Below, in pieces: positions 46,388-56,556 of a stretch of DNA of 64,000 bases. The first letter of the stretch is position 1, and each line of letters opens with the position of its first letter. Position numbers and translations under genes: made by a program. The stretch lies in the NCBI RefSeq assembly GCF_002127325.2, contig NC_035446.2, positions 153,070,629 through 153,134,628 of the forward strand. Reading direction: 5' to 3'. The notes beneath the pieces were generated by a model. The model worked only from the letters and a program-made list of their open reading frames with translations. It ran no database searches and was not told the DNA's origin. This DNA comes from Helianthus annuus (lineage: Eukaryota; Streptophyta; Magnoliopsida; Asterales; Asteraceae).

Positions 46388-49300
46388 GTCACACCCTGAT
46401 ATTTCCACATATTACTGGTGGGCCCGTCGGGAAGTATCGTGACGTGTTGATATCATCATTGTCAATACACACAATATAATAGCACAACGGAAGGCTTGGT
46501 GAATAAACAATTACAAACCATAATGTCTGAGTGTCCGAATTAAAGAATATACAGACTGGATTGTAATAAGATCCACAGGCAGATCGTAAAAAGTACAAAG
46601 AAACAAAATAGCAGACTTCAGGTATCTTAGGGATTTTGTAAGATCCTCTTATACGATACCTAATAGCTCCAGCCTATTACGAGAGGTACCTGTCAATCAG
46701 TCTTTAAGAAAATACGTCAGTTTACACTGATAAATACAATTAACTGACTCTTTTGAAAATATTTATGAAAATTGATTTAAGTGCACATGGCACAAATCAT
46801 TTATAACTTGGGACAACTATTTAAAATAATCTTGTATACAGATTTACATGTTTGTCTTACAATTGGAGCCGGTTGGAAGCCGGACATGATAACCGACTCA
46901 CCACTTATAGAACTCACAAAGGAGTTATTCCCAACATGTGGGTTTACATTTTAGCATTTGCATATGTCAGGTGTATGCCTACACCCCGTGCATAGGTCGT
47001 GGCCATTTTCAAATGAAATGAGCTGAGGATATCCAGGACACGGTCGAATTAACCCCCAATGTTTATGTTATCAAACAAGACAGATTAAAACGGGTTATGT
47101 AAATTTATTAATCACAATACGATTAAATGATTTCATACCCGACCGAGTGGTATTATTATAATACCATATCCCAAGCCCGTATAAGGGAAAATAAGTTAAA
47201 AGTATTTACCTGAGCTAATGTGAAAGGTAACTCAGCAGTAAAATCCTAAGCTGTATGAGGGTACCTTCTACTGGATGCTATTTAATATGTATAGAAGGTT
47301 TAATAACTTATTAAGATGCTAACGTGTCCTTAGCTAAGTCAAAGACTTAGACCGGCTAGCTAGAAAGAAACTTTACGGTTCTAAACGCTAGATTAAGCGG
47401 AGACCGGAATAGAATGTGGTTTAGACCCGACAAGCTTGGATACTTGTATAATATGGGTAAACTAAACACATTCTGGAATTTGAGGATTTAATGATAAGGT
47501 TAGACCCGTTTCGGCTATTTTACGTAAACTAATTACATAAACCGATCCGAACGCGTAAACGCGTAACGGGTAACCAAATAAATTATATACAGGTCTTAAA
47601 TGTTATTATGCTTAAAATATGTTAATACATCAGTAGGATGTTAACATATATGCCCAAAAAGTATTTAAAACCAATTTAAGTCCCATAAGGGCATTTTGGT
47701 CATTTTAATAATTATAAAAGAGATTTTATAACAAACTGAAGTTCTGGTCTTTTGTAATCAGTAAAAATATTTAATTTATCTCATTACATCAGTAAGATAT
47801 TACATATATGTGAGATTTACCATTTAAGGCCAAACTATGCCCCGAAAGGGCATTTTGGTCATTTCACATAGGCTTTTACGGACATTTTTGGTAATCTGAG
47901 TTCATAACTTATACCTACTGTAATAATATTTAAATTTGTTTAAAAACTCAGTAGGTAACAAGTCTTAGGTGGTAAATATGATTTTAAACCATACTATGCA
48001 CCTAATTAGTGTAAAACTCGCTAATTGACGATAATCAAGATGTTTATGTAAATCTTATGTTTTGATCAATTTTAAATGCTCAAAATAATTTATTTAATGT
48101 ATGAAATCAGTAGAAAAAGGTTTGGCATTCAAATCATTTGTTAATCTCATTTTATGCCTAAAAAGGGTATTATCGTCATTAACCGAATTACACAAGAACT
48201 CTATGTTTTAAACAGATTATAATCTGACCAAAAATCTTAAAATTCCTTAAAAATAATATCTTAACAGTAGGTAATGAGTTTTGGTTCAAAATCCTAGTTT
48301 AGACATGCATTATGCAAGATATCGCAATTTAATTAATAAAAAGCTTCTAATTACGATATTGGGCATAACTCCTATTTGGGACCAAGAACTGATGTCAAAT
48401 TTTTTGGGACAAGTTTAAATATCAGTAGTAAAGGTTTTTGTCCTCTCACATTTCTAAAAATCTTATTTATATGTCAAAAGGGCATTTATGGCATTTATAA
48501 GCATTTTAACAAGCAAGTGCATATAATTCAAACTACTAAGGACCAAGCAATATAACTCCAGAGGGTTATACTACTGAGTAATGTGGTCCTAATGGAAGCT
48601 TAAAACATGGGAGAATTAAGCTTGAACGGGTCAGAACTGAAAGTCAAAGCAAAAGTCAAGCTTTTACGACTTTCGGTTATAAACTGACCTTAGACTGATA
48701 ATTGACGGGCTAAGACTGATTAAACATGTTTTAATATTAATTAACAAGTTATTAGAATGTTAAAATATAATTTAGAACCTCTTTTATTAATTTAAATCAT
48801 TTTTAAACTTTTGTCAAACTAGTTTGACCCGACAATTAACTAGTCAAACGAAATAACTAGAAGGTGTCCTTTTAAGGGTTAATCACCTACTTTAATATGG
48901 TTCCATAACAACTTTCATTTCGGCCAGTGGCTGGACCATTTGCGTTTAAACCGAAAGTCAAAGCTTAATTACGATAAGTTTTACTTTTCGGTTTTTAAAC
49001 TAATTAAAAGGACTAAGCAGGTAATAAGACTCTTACTAATGTGCTATCTTTTCTACACTTGTAATTCTTCTCCTAATCCTTGCAAGCTCCAGATATGAGT
49101 CCTTTTGAAGTTGTTGCAATTGATGTGCATATGAACACACACTAATGCTCCTTATATACTAAATTCCAACTTCATGGATCACTTGCAGCTGTTATGAGAC
49201 CTCCTAGGATCACCCCAGGTGTTCTAGTGGATTAATAAAACCGTTTAACAGCCCCTAGGATCGATACAAATGAGAATAAGTCGGTTTGGAGCTGATAACC

Positions 49301-49983
49301 TGCACCAGGCAGGTGTTTTCTGCGATGGGCACTTCTACGCGGCCCGCGTAGACTTGTTAAGGGTCTTACGCGGCCCGCCTGAACCTGTTTAATAGGTTAA
49401 AACACTTTACAACTTGGCAGCTTTAGTCCCTGGTCGTTTAAAACCTCATTTAACCTTATTGTTGACATGAAAGGCCCTTGTGGTTAATTTGTTGAGGCTC
49501 AAGGATGTATAAACGAACTTCGTTAGGCTCGGTTTGGTTAAATATCACTATAAATGCAAGTTTCATCAAGTTGACACTTTTTACCCAAAGTCTTGAAAAC
49601 TCGCTTAACGATCTCGAAACCACGTGAAATTTTTTATCACTTATTCTTGAGAGTATATTTGAATATTTCAATGTCTCGGGTTCGTTAAAAGGTCACTCAG
49701 AGGTCAGAATTAACATGTTGACACGTTTAACCCTTGTAGTTTTATAATCTTCCGATTATTTTCACAAACGGCTTCTTATATCCATTTAATTACTCGTTTA
49801 AGAATATATTATTCACGTATGGTCATTCAGAGGCTCAAGTTTGGCATGTTGACACTTTTAGTCCCTTCGCACACATAGTTTCACTGTTTAACAACTTTAG
49901 TCCTTCAAACTCAATCTTTCACATATTTAAAGTTTAGGACACGTGTGTATACATAATTGGATACGTTTTTACGTGGTGTTACA
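46388..49983 (-). repeat. 5' LTR of element 2, 3.6 kb
   Basis: TGTCACACCC...GGTGTTACA, 3596 bp, followed by GCTTA at 49984-49988. TATA-like TATATAA on the minus strand at about 49153-49159. It contains at least four copies of an internal unit with AGGGCATTTTGGTCATTT-like sequence (about 47691, 47846, 48163, 48476). Confidence 0.92.
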
Positions 49984-50498
49984 GCTTAGATTTCCAACTC
50001 GGTTTATAATCGAGCCGAGTCCGAGTTTTGCCTAGCTCGTGAACAACCCTAGTGGGTTGGGTCATGAATTGCCACCTAAGATGGTAGATGATGTGCTACA
50101 CCGTCTCCCCTAAGGGAACCACCGTGGTTTGCATGGATTAAATCATAACAACCATGCACCATCTTTACCCTTTTCTAATCTTTTGTTGTTTATCAAAATA
50201 AACGAAAAAAAAAGATGGTAGTTTGGGTCATGACCACACCATATAGGGTGGTGGTTTTGAACAATGAATGAGAGTGAGTTGATATGACGCTGATGTGGAG
50301 GGTCATGATGATTATGACGTTGACCACACCCTATAGCCTTAGTATGCATAATAATTTTATATTATTTTAATATTATAGTTATTTTTAAACATATTTTGTT
50401 TCTTATTTATAACTTTTAAAATATAAGATTTTATTTTTTTGAATATATGATTGCGACGTGTTGAAATTTATTGACAGGATATAAATTTTGTATAAAAT
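49984..50498. repeat. Second copy of the duplicated flank
   Basis: Matches 38412-38917, including the TSD, the hAT-like end and the outer MITE end. It stops where another LTR-like sequence starts. Confidence 0.88.
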
Positions 50499-50657
50499 TG
50501 TAACACCCCAAAAATGATAAATAATAAGTAAGGGTAAATAGTAAACTTAACATAGTTAAGTATGTATGGTAAGATGGTAGCTAAATGTGGTTTAACATTA
50601 GGAATTGTAATTAGTAATTAAGTGTAAGGGGGTTAAGTGTTAAATGATTAAACTTAA
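50499..50657 (+). repeat. LTR-like fragment into which element 3 inserted
   Basis: Begins TGTAACACCCCAAAAATG, an LTR-type start, and is cut after 159 bp by the 5' LTR of element 3. No other part of it is seen. Confidence 0.5.
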
Positions 50658-53600
50658 TGTAACACCTCGAAAAATTTCGTCCAATAATGTTTTGACACGT
50701 GTCATAAGGTTCCGGTATGTGAAAACGAACTTTAGAGGGACTAAAAGTGACAAACAGTGAAGACTATGGAACGTAAGGGTCCAAAGTGTCAACAATGGAT
50801 AAATAGACTCTATGATAACCCCACATAATGTTCATAACCTTAAACGGGTGGTTCATGGATCATACGACGCGGAAATTGCACAAAAGTGAAGTATTGCAAA
50901 CTATAGGGGCCAAAAGTGTCAACATGTTGAATTTATACCTCTGAGTGAACTTTTGGCAGACCCGAAGCTTTGAGAAGCTAAAATATACTCACTAGAATAT
51001 GTGGTTAAAATTTCGTGAAGTTTCGTCAACATATGAGAAAGTTATGGCCAAAACCGTACTTAAGGGACTAAAAGCGTCAACGTCGAATTTCATGGCTTTT
51101 CGGTTGAGCGCAAAGTTATCCGAGGACATTACCATGTAGGTAAATGTCCCAAGGTTCTTAAAAACCAAGTTTGGGGGTTTACGGGTCAAGAAAAGCAGCC
51201 GAAACATCGCATATAAGTTCAGGGACCAAAGCTGCCAAGTTGGAAACTTGTTTGGCTGAACAGGAGGTCAGGCGACCCGCCTGGACTGACCCAAGCGGGC
51301 CGCATGGGACTGCCAGTAACAGAAAAATACGAAAATTGCAATCTTGGTCCAAAATTGAAGTGCATACCAGCTCATTCCACCTCCCTTTTGCTCCAATCAG
51401 CTCCCATGCATGCCTAGGACCTCTGTGAACCTCTACAACCTCTGATTACACCATAAATTGGATCAAAAGCCTTCATTCTTGAGCACTTGTTGTAACAAAG
51501 AAAAACCATAAACTCTCAAGAACTCTCAAGGCATTTCTGGAGCTAATCTGAACGTCAAGGCAGCATCCTAGTGTTCACTAAGCACCTATAGGACCTTTGT
51601 AAGCTTCTAATTCGTTCTCTAATCCGTTCTTGCTTTGATTATTGCTAAAAGTCAAACTGTTTGTTCATAAGCTTTGACTTTCTGATTAAACGAATTTCAA
51701 CCAGTCATTTCTTGAATTGAAACCTGATTTATGTTGGTATTTATGTGGGAAACAAACCCTCTAAAGGGTACTATCTGAATCCCACTATATGCATGCTAAT
51801 TGTCGAGTCAAACATGTTTCTAAAAAGTCAACAGAAGTGATTTTTGCAAAAATAAGCTTGAATGTTAATATATTAGACATGCAATCTGATTGATCATCAT
51901 AAATAACTTGTAATACATATAAGAATGTGTTTTATCATCATCAACTCGACAATCTATAGTATAGACACGAATCGGAACCGAAAGTCTTGTAAAACGATTA
52001 TTTCGTAGACTATCGATTCGGATTCGTACATGCATGTTCGAGATCTGTATTGGAAAGTATTTTTGACCATTTTTATTTTGGAAAAACTTTCTGGAATTTT
52101 TATTGTTTGAATCTATGCTTAGCCGATTAAATTGCATGTTTCCGATTATGCTTAAAAGTTGACTATTTTGCCCTTTTTGATATAAAACGTGATTTTTGGA
52201 AAAGTGAAAGGATAGAAATCTTTATTTCTAATATATAAACTTGCACCGAAAATTTCGGATCAGTTGGTGGTCCAGATTTTGAGTTATGGCCATTAGCGTA
52301 AAACTATGTTCTTAATTTACATAAACGGCCCTTTTCGCATATGACCTATTTCTGGCCACGTTTTGGTATAAAACTTTTTACCAACTGATGTATTATAATA
52401 ATCTGGGAATTTTGATGATTTTTAATTAATTTTTGGCTGAACGGATCCTAGATCGCCTGGTTATTTCGGGTTATGTCGGTTTTGACCGTTTAAGCCATAA
52501 AATGAGTTTTACACATCCTTTTGACCCGAAACCTTTTTCTACTGATTTTAAATGTTAAATAAATTATTTTGAGCCTTCTGGAAATATAAAAATCTCAGCT
52601 TTCATATATAAACCCGGAAACGGCTCTAAATCGCATATTTAGCGTTTTAAGCGCATAGTAAGCGTTATACTTGTTTTAAACATGTAAGACTTATACCTAC
52701 TGATGTAATTAGCATATTTTCATATAATAACAGTAAGTATAAGTATATGATCTCAGATTTCCAGTTTTGGCATTTTTAGCCCTTGTGAATTTACTAAAAT
52801 ACCCCTACGGTGCATAGTTTGATTTTAAATGATAAATTTGATATATGGGTCATACCCTACTGTTATAATATGTTAAATGAGGTATATTTACTGTATGAAC
52901 CAGACCCGAAACTCAGATTTCTAATTTGACTCTTTTATAATCTTTTAAAAAGACCAAAATGCCCTTCTAAGGCATAAATTGAGTTTAAAATTATTCCGGG
53001 CAATATAGAACATAACTTACTGATATTATATCATATTTAAAGCATATTATATCAGGGAACTTGCATTTGAATCATTCGTCTACCCGTATCGCCTTTTTTG
53101 CGTTTGGTTCTGTTTACGTAACTAGTTTGCGTAAATTGACCGAAACGGGTCAAACGATATCATTTTTATTTCAAAATCCAGAATGTATTTAGTATACCCA
53201 TATTATACAAGTATTCAAACTTGTCGGGTCTAAATCACATTCTATCCGGTCTTTCGCTTAATCGTGCGTAAACCGTATCATTCTTAAAACTAACCGGTCA
53301 AAGCTTAGGCTTAAATAAAAGACCCGTTAGGAATCTAATAGGTTAATTATAAACCTTTGTTCCAGATAAGGAGGCCCAGTAAAAGCTACCACACTTACCG
53401 TTTGTGTTACATACTTGCTCAGGTAAATACATTTTGACTTATTTTCCCTATACGGGCTTGGGGTACGGTATTTAAAATACCGCTTGATCGGGCGCACAAG
53501 TCCTGCGCCTTATGGGTGTACAGTCTTGAATAGCTTGTGCGACTCGTTTAAACAGTCTTGTCTTACTTTAGACTTTGGGGGGTTATTGACCGTGTCCCGG

Positions 53601-54198
53601 ATATCCTTGGCATTATCTTACGAGATGGCCACGACCAGAGCACGGGGTGTAGGCGTACACTCGTCGTGTATAACTCTTTAATGTGGTGTGTCATTTAATT
53701 CTTAGCCCGGACAGCAGATCCCGGGCCACCAAAGATACGAGTGCATGTAAATCGTTCACAAGTTTATATTATATAATTATCCCAAGTTAATAAAAATATT
53801 TATGCCTTGTGCATTTAAATCAATTTTCAATCATTTTCAAAATGAGTCAGTCGATTTGTATTTACCAGTGTAAACTGACGTACTTTTCCCAAAAGGTTAA
53901 GTGCAGGTACTATACGAAAATAGGCTGGCTGTTTCCTAAGAGCGTCCACTATAGTCTCGCAAGCTCGGACGACAAATATCTGTTGAACAATATTTTATCT
54001 TATTTGTATTTGATCCGCCTGTGGATCCGTTTCAACTACTGTGATATTTATTATTGCAATTTATTTAAAAGTTGAAATGTATCTATTCTGCTTCCGCTGT
54101 GCATTATTATATTGTGTTGATTGTCTATGACGATGCCAACTACGTCACTGTACCCCACACCGGGCCCACCGGTGACACGTGGAAATCGGGGTGTGACA
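50658..54198 (+). repeat. 5' LTR of element 3, 3541 bp
   Basis: TGTAACACCTCG...GGGGTGTGACA. Contains a GC-rich hairpin CAGGCG-ACC-CGCCTG (51269-51283) and a series of related internal blocks in 52650-53080. I see no strong TATA box. Frames inside the LTR are not supported as genes. Confidence 0.95.
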
Positions 54199-54200
54199 GG

Positions 54201-54214
54201 TTGGTATCAGAGCC
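54201..54214 (+). other. Primer binding site of element 3 (initiator Met tRNA)
   Basis: TTGGTATCAGAGCC, two bases after the LTR end. Confidence 0.93.
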
Positions 54215-54226
54215 AACGCTGAGTGA

Positions 54227-54253
54227 ATTAAACACTAGTCCTTTGTGTTTAAT
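54227..54253 (+). other. Post-PBS hairpin of element 3
   Basis: ATTAAACAC / GTGTTTAAT with a 9-nt loop. Arms identical to element 2; the loop differs. Confidence 0.72.
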
Positions 54254-54405
54254 CTCAGTTACACAATTGCACAATCCTCGATTTTCGAGTCTAGACAAAG
54301 AACTTAGGAAATGTTCAACATTTCGTTTATTTTATCTTTATTTTTATTATTTGCTTTGTCTTATATATTTGTTGTGCAACTTGTTTAATTTTTGACAGGA
54401 CCATC

Positions 54406-55686
54406 ATGCCGCCACGTATGCGAGGACGAGGAGGATTTGCTACATCTCACGACCATGAGGCAGGGCCCTCACATAGGCGAGCTCCATCCGCCACGCACAA
54501 CACAGCCGCCAACGACCTTTGGATGTCTTTCGCCGAGCCTGCTAGACACTCGGTATCCGCGAGCACTTCACCGTCATTACCCCAATCGTTTGGGCCCCAC
54601 TCGGAGAATGGGCCCCATGGTTCGCATGGATCTTACATACCTTTGCATCAGTCACCGCACCAGTATCCAGCACCAGTCTACCAGGGTTTATATAACCCTG
54701 ATGCTTTTGTGGATGAGCCAGTGGGTCATAACCCACTCGGACCGGAGGACCACTTTTCTGGTGGTCACGAGATGGACGTCGATGAAGAGACGGACCCTTC
54801 GCTGCCACCATCCGGCACGCCTAACCATCCGATTGAGATATCGGATGGGTCGCCATACAGGGGATCACCATTCAATGGTGTAGATAGCTTCGAGGAGAGG
54901 TTCAAGCAATATGATTGGTATTACACCCCCAGCCACAACTCTCTGATGCTCCAGTCTCACCAGGTTTCGCCGGTGCACTCGCAGCACCACTCTCAGCAGC
55001 AGCAGCCTCAGCAGCAGCCGCCTCTACAACAGGACCTATCTGAGGCCCTATGGCGCGACGTGATCACTCCGTCGCCACCGCCGCCACCAGTTTTACCTCC
55101 TCCGCCTCAGAGGCCAAGGAGGAATGCGCGTATGTCTACGCGCGGAGGGATTCGCATAGGCACCCCTCCACATGTTGGTAGCAGCCGCTACACGCCTCTT
55201 CACGAGGAGTCCGAGACGGGGGAGTCTCCGCATCCCGTATCGGAGGTCACTTCAGTACCGATCCCGCCTCTGCCGCCGCAGAATTATGGAGAGCCGATTC
55301 CGGCTTACGCTAGCGCAGCCCAGTTTAACCCGTTCGAGCAGGTTTTCCCTCAGGGTTACGATTACACAGGAGACCCTTATTGGCAAGCTGCAAACTACAG
55401 CTCGCTCCCACCTAGTGGTCCATTTGGAGACACTTGGGCTGCTGGGCAATCTACTTTTGGTTACCCTCCGGGTTACCAGCAGCCACAGCCACCGCAGCCG
55501 CAGCAGTACCAGCCACCGCCACCGGCGCCTATGATGTCGCCGCCGCAGGTTCAAGAAATCCTGCATGGGATTAACAGCATGCGACGAGAGTTGCAACACG
55601 AGATGCGAGCTGATCGCCGACGTAATAGTGGCATGTTCAAGAAGGTGTTTGACTTACTCAAGGGTAAGAGTAAGAAGGATCATTGA
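54406..55686 (+). CDS. Extra Pro/Gln-rich ORF upstream of gag, 426 aa, function unknown
   Basis: Intact frame from MPPRMRGRGG to GKSKKDH. N-terminal basic RGRG patch and HDHEAGPSHRRAPS; a His/Ser/Pro-rich middle; an acidic segment (DVDEETD); Gln/Pro runs (QQQQPQQQPPLQQ); the conserved RRNARMS followed by GG; a Tyr/Pro-rich part; then QEILHGINSMRRELQHEMRA, probably helical, and a basic tail KKVFDLLKGKSKK. No enzyme motif, signal peptide or membrane segment is visible. The same ORF exists broken in element 2 and partially at 63838. It lies between PBS and gag, where Ty3/gypsy elements normally have no gene. A Gag accessory or RNA-binding role would fit its basic ends, but this is inference. The sequence before the ATG (TTTTTGACAG) looks like a splice acceptor. 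Confidence 0.88.
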   Translation: MPPRMRGRGGFATSHDHEAGPSHRRAPSATHNTAANDLWMSFAEPARHSVSASTSPSLPQSFGPHSENGPHGSHGSYIPLHQSPHQYPAPVYQGLYNPDAFVDEPVGHNPLGPEDHFSGGHEMDVDEETDPSLPPSGTPNHPIEISDGSPYRGSPFNGVDSFEERFKQYDWYYTPSHNSLMLQSHQVSPVHSQHHSQQQQPQQQPPLQQDLSEALWRDVITPSPPPPPVLPPPPQRPRRNARMSTRGGIRIGTPPHVGSSRYTPLHEESETGESPHPVSEVTSVPIPPLPPQNYGEPIPAYASAAQFNPFEQVFPQGYDYTGDPYWQAANYSSLPPSGPFGDTWAAGQSTFGYPPGYQQPQPPQPQQYQPPPPAPMMSPPQVQEILHGINSMRRELQHEMRADRRRNSGMFKKVFDLLKGKSKKDH

Positions 55687-55713
55687 ATCCTTTGATTGTT
55701 ATCTGATTTACTC

Positions 55714-55906
55714 ATGTCCCTGCGTGGACATCTATTCCCGTACTCTACCCCTACGTGGGTATATTTCCCTTATTCTACCCCTGCGAGGGTATGTTGTTCT
55801 GTTAACCCCTGCGTGGGTTTGTTTTGCTTAGTTGTTGTTGTTATTTGTTTAGCCCCTGCGCGGGCATGTTATTCGTGTTATTTGAATTAAAGTCCCGTTT
55901 AGGGCA
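55714..55906 (+). other. CTGCGT-loop hairpin series of element 3
   Basis: Five small stem-loops follow the ORF stop: ATGTCC-CTGCGT-GGACAT (55714), TACCC-CTACGT-GGGTA (55746), TACCC-CTGCGA-GGGTA (55776), AACCC-CTGCGT-GGGTT (55804) and GCCC-CTGCGC-GGGC (55852), then AGTCCCGTTTAGGGCA (55891-55906). Stems change on both sides while loops stay CTRCGN. Confidence 0.8.
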
Positions 55907-56120
55907 AATATGTACTAGTACTTTATTTGAAATTTGAAATGGTTAATTTGAATTTCTCATTTTGTTTATATGCATGAATATAATATTAAAATAATGGAAA
56001 ATATCAATTTTTATTTGATTTGCCATTTATAAGAATCTTAGTAAGGTATAACCTAGCTTGAATGCCTTATTAATAGGCCTGGCCATGATGGTAAAACCTG
56101 GTTGAAAGGATTCAACTCCC

Positions 56121-56146
56121 TGTTAACATCTGAAAACATGTTAACA
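56121..56146 (+). other. 26-nt leader hairpin of element 3
   Basis: TGTTAACAT, loop CTGAAAAC, ATGTTAACA. The stem contains the self-complementary GTTAAC. Identical in element 2. Confidence 0.78.
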
Positions 56147-56556
56147 TTCCTGGCTAAGCGTGATCGGTAGAATCACACAAGCCACCCTTTTTAATAAATT
56201 ATCTACAGATTTTATCTGTATACAAGTCTATTAATGACTTGATACCTACGGGTTATGACTATGTCATATAGTGACAGTTGTGGTTTATGACTCTCTGTCT
56301 AGTAAAGGATTATTTGTTTCATTATACAATTTATAATCCTGTAAAAATCTAAATTTATAATTTAGTAATTGTCCATGTGACTAGGCCTATGGCGCCAATA
56401 TACGTATTTTCATTCCTTGATTGCTACTAAGAGCCTGAATGAAATTTATTAAATTAACTGTTAAGGTTCTTGATACCATGGTTAATAAATCGTCTAGAAC
56501 GATGATACTGTTAGGTTTCTAAATAGACCTTTCCTTTATTGTAGCTTAAAGCTACA

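Larger units (their letters stand above)
39220..49983 (-). mobile_element. Ty3/gypsy LTR retrotransposon 2 (Tekay/Del-like), 3' LTR truncated
   Basis: Minus-strand order: 5' LTR 49983-46388, degenerate PBS, extra ORF relic, structured leader, gag-pol relic, polypurine tract (39585-39570) and the last 350 bp of the 3' LTR (39569-39220). The pol C-terminal end carries a chromodomain-like [17 protein letters not shown] with YPHLF, as in Tekay/Del chromoviruses. Five in-frame stops and a broken extra ORF show that it is dead. Confidence 0.92.

Noticed and set aside
50992..52137. Frames duplicated at 61501-62646
   Set aside because: They are repeated only because both lie in the LTRs of element 3; no domain, and unlikely to be translated.
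54406..55686. Proline-rich ORF as a captured host extensin-like gene
   Set aside because: No signal peptide or SPPPP repeats, and homologous frames sit at the same place in two other elements.
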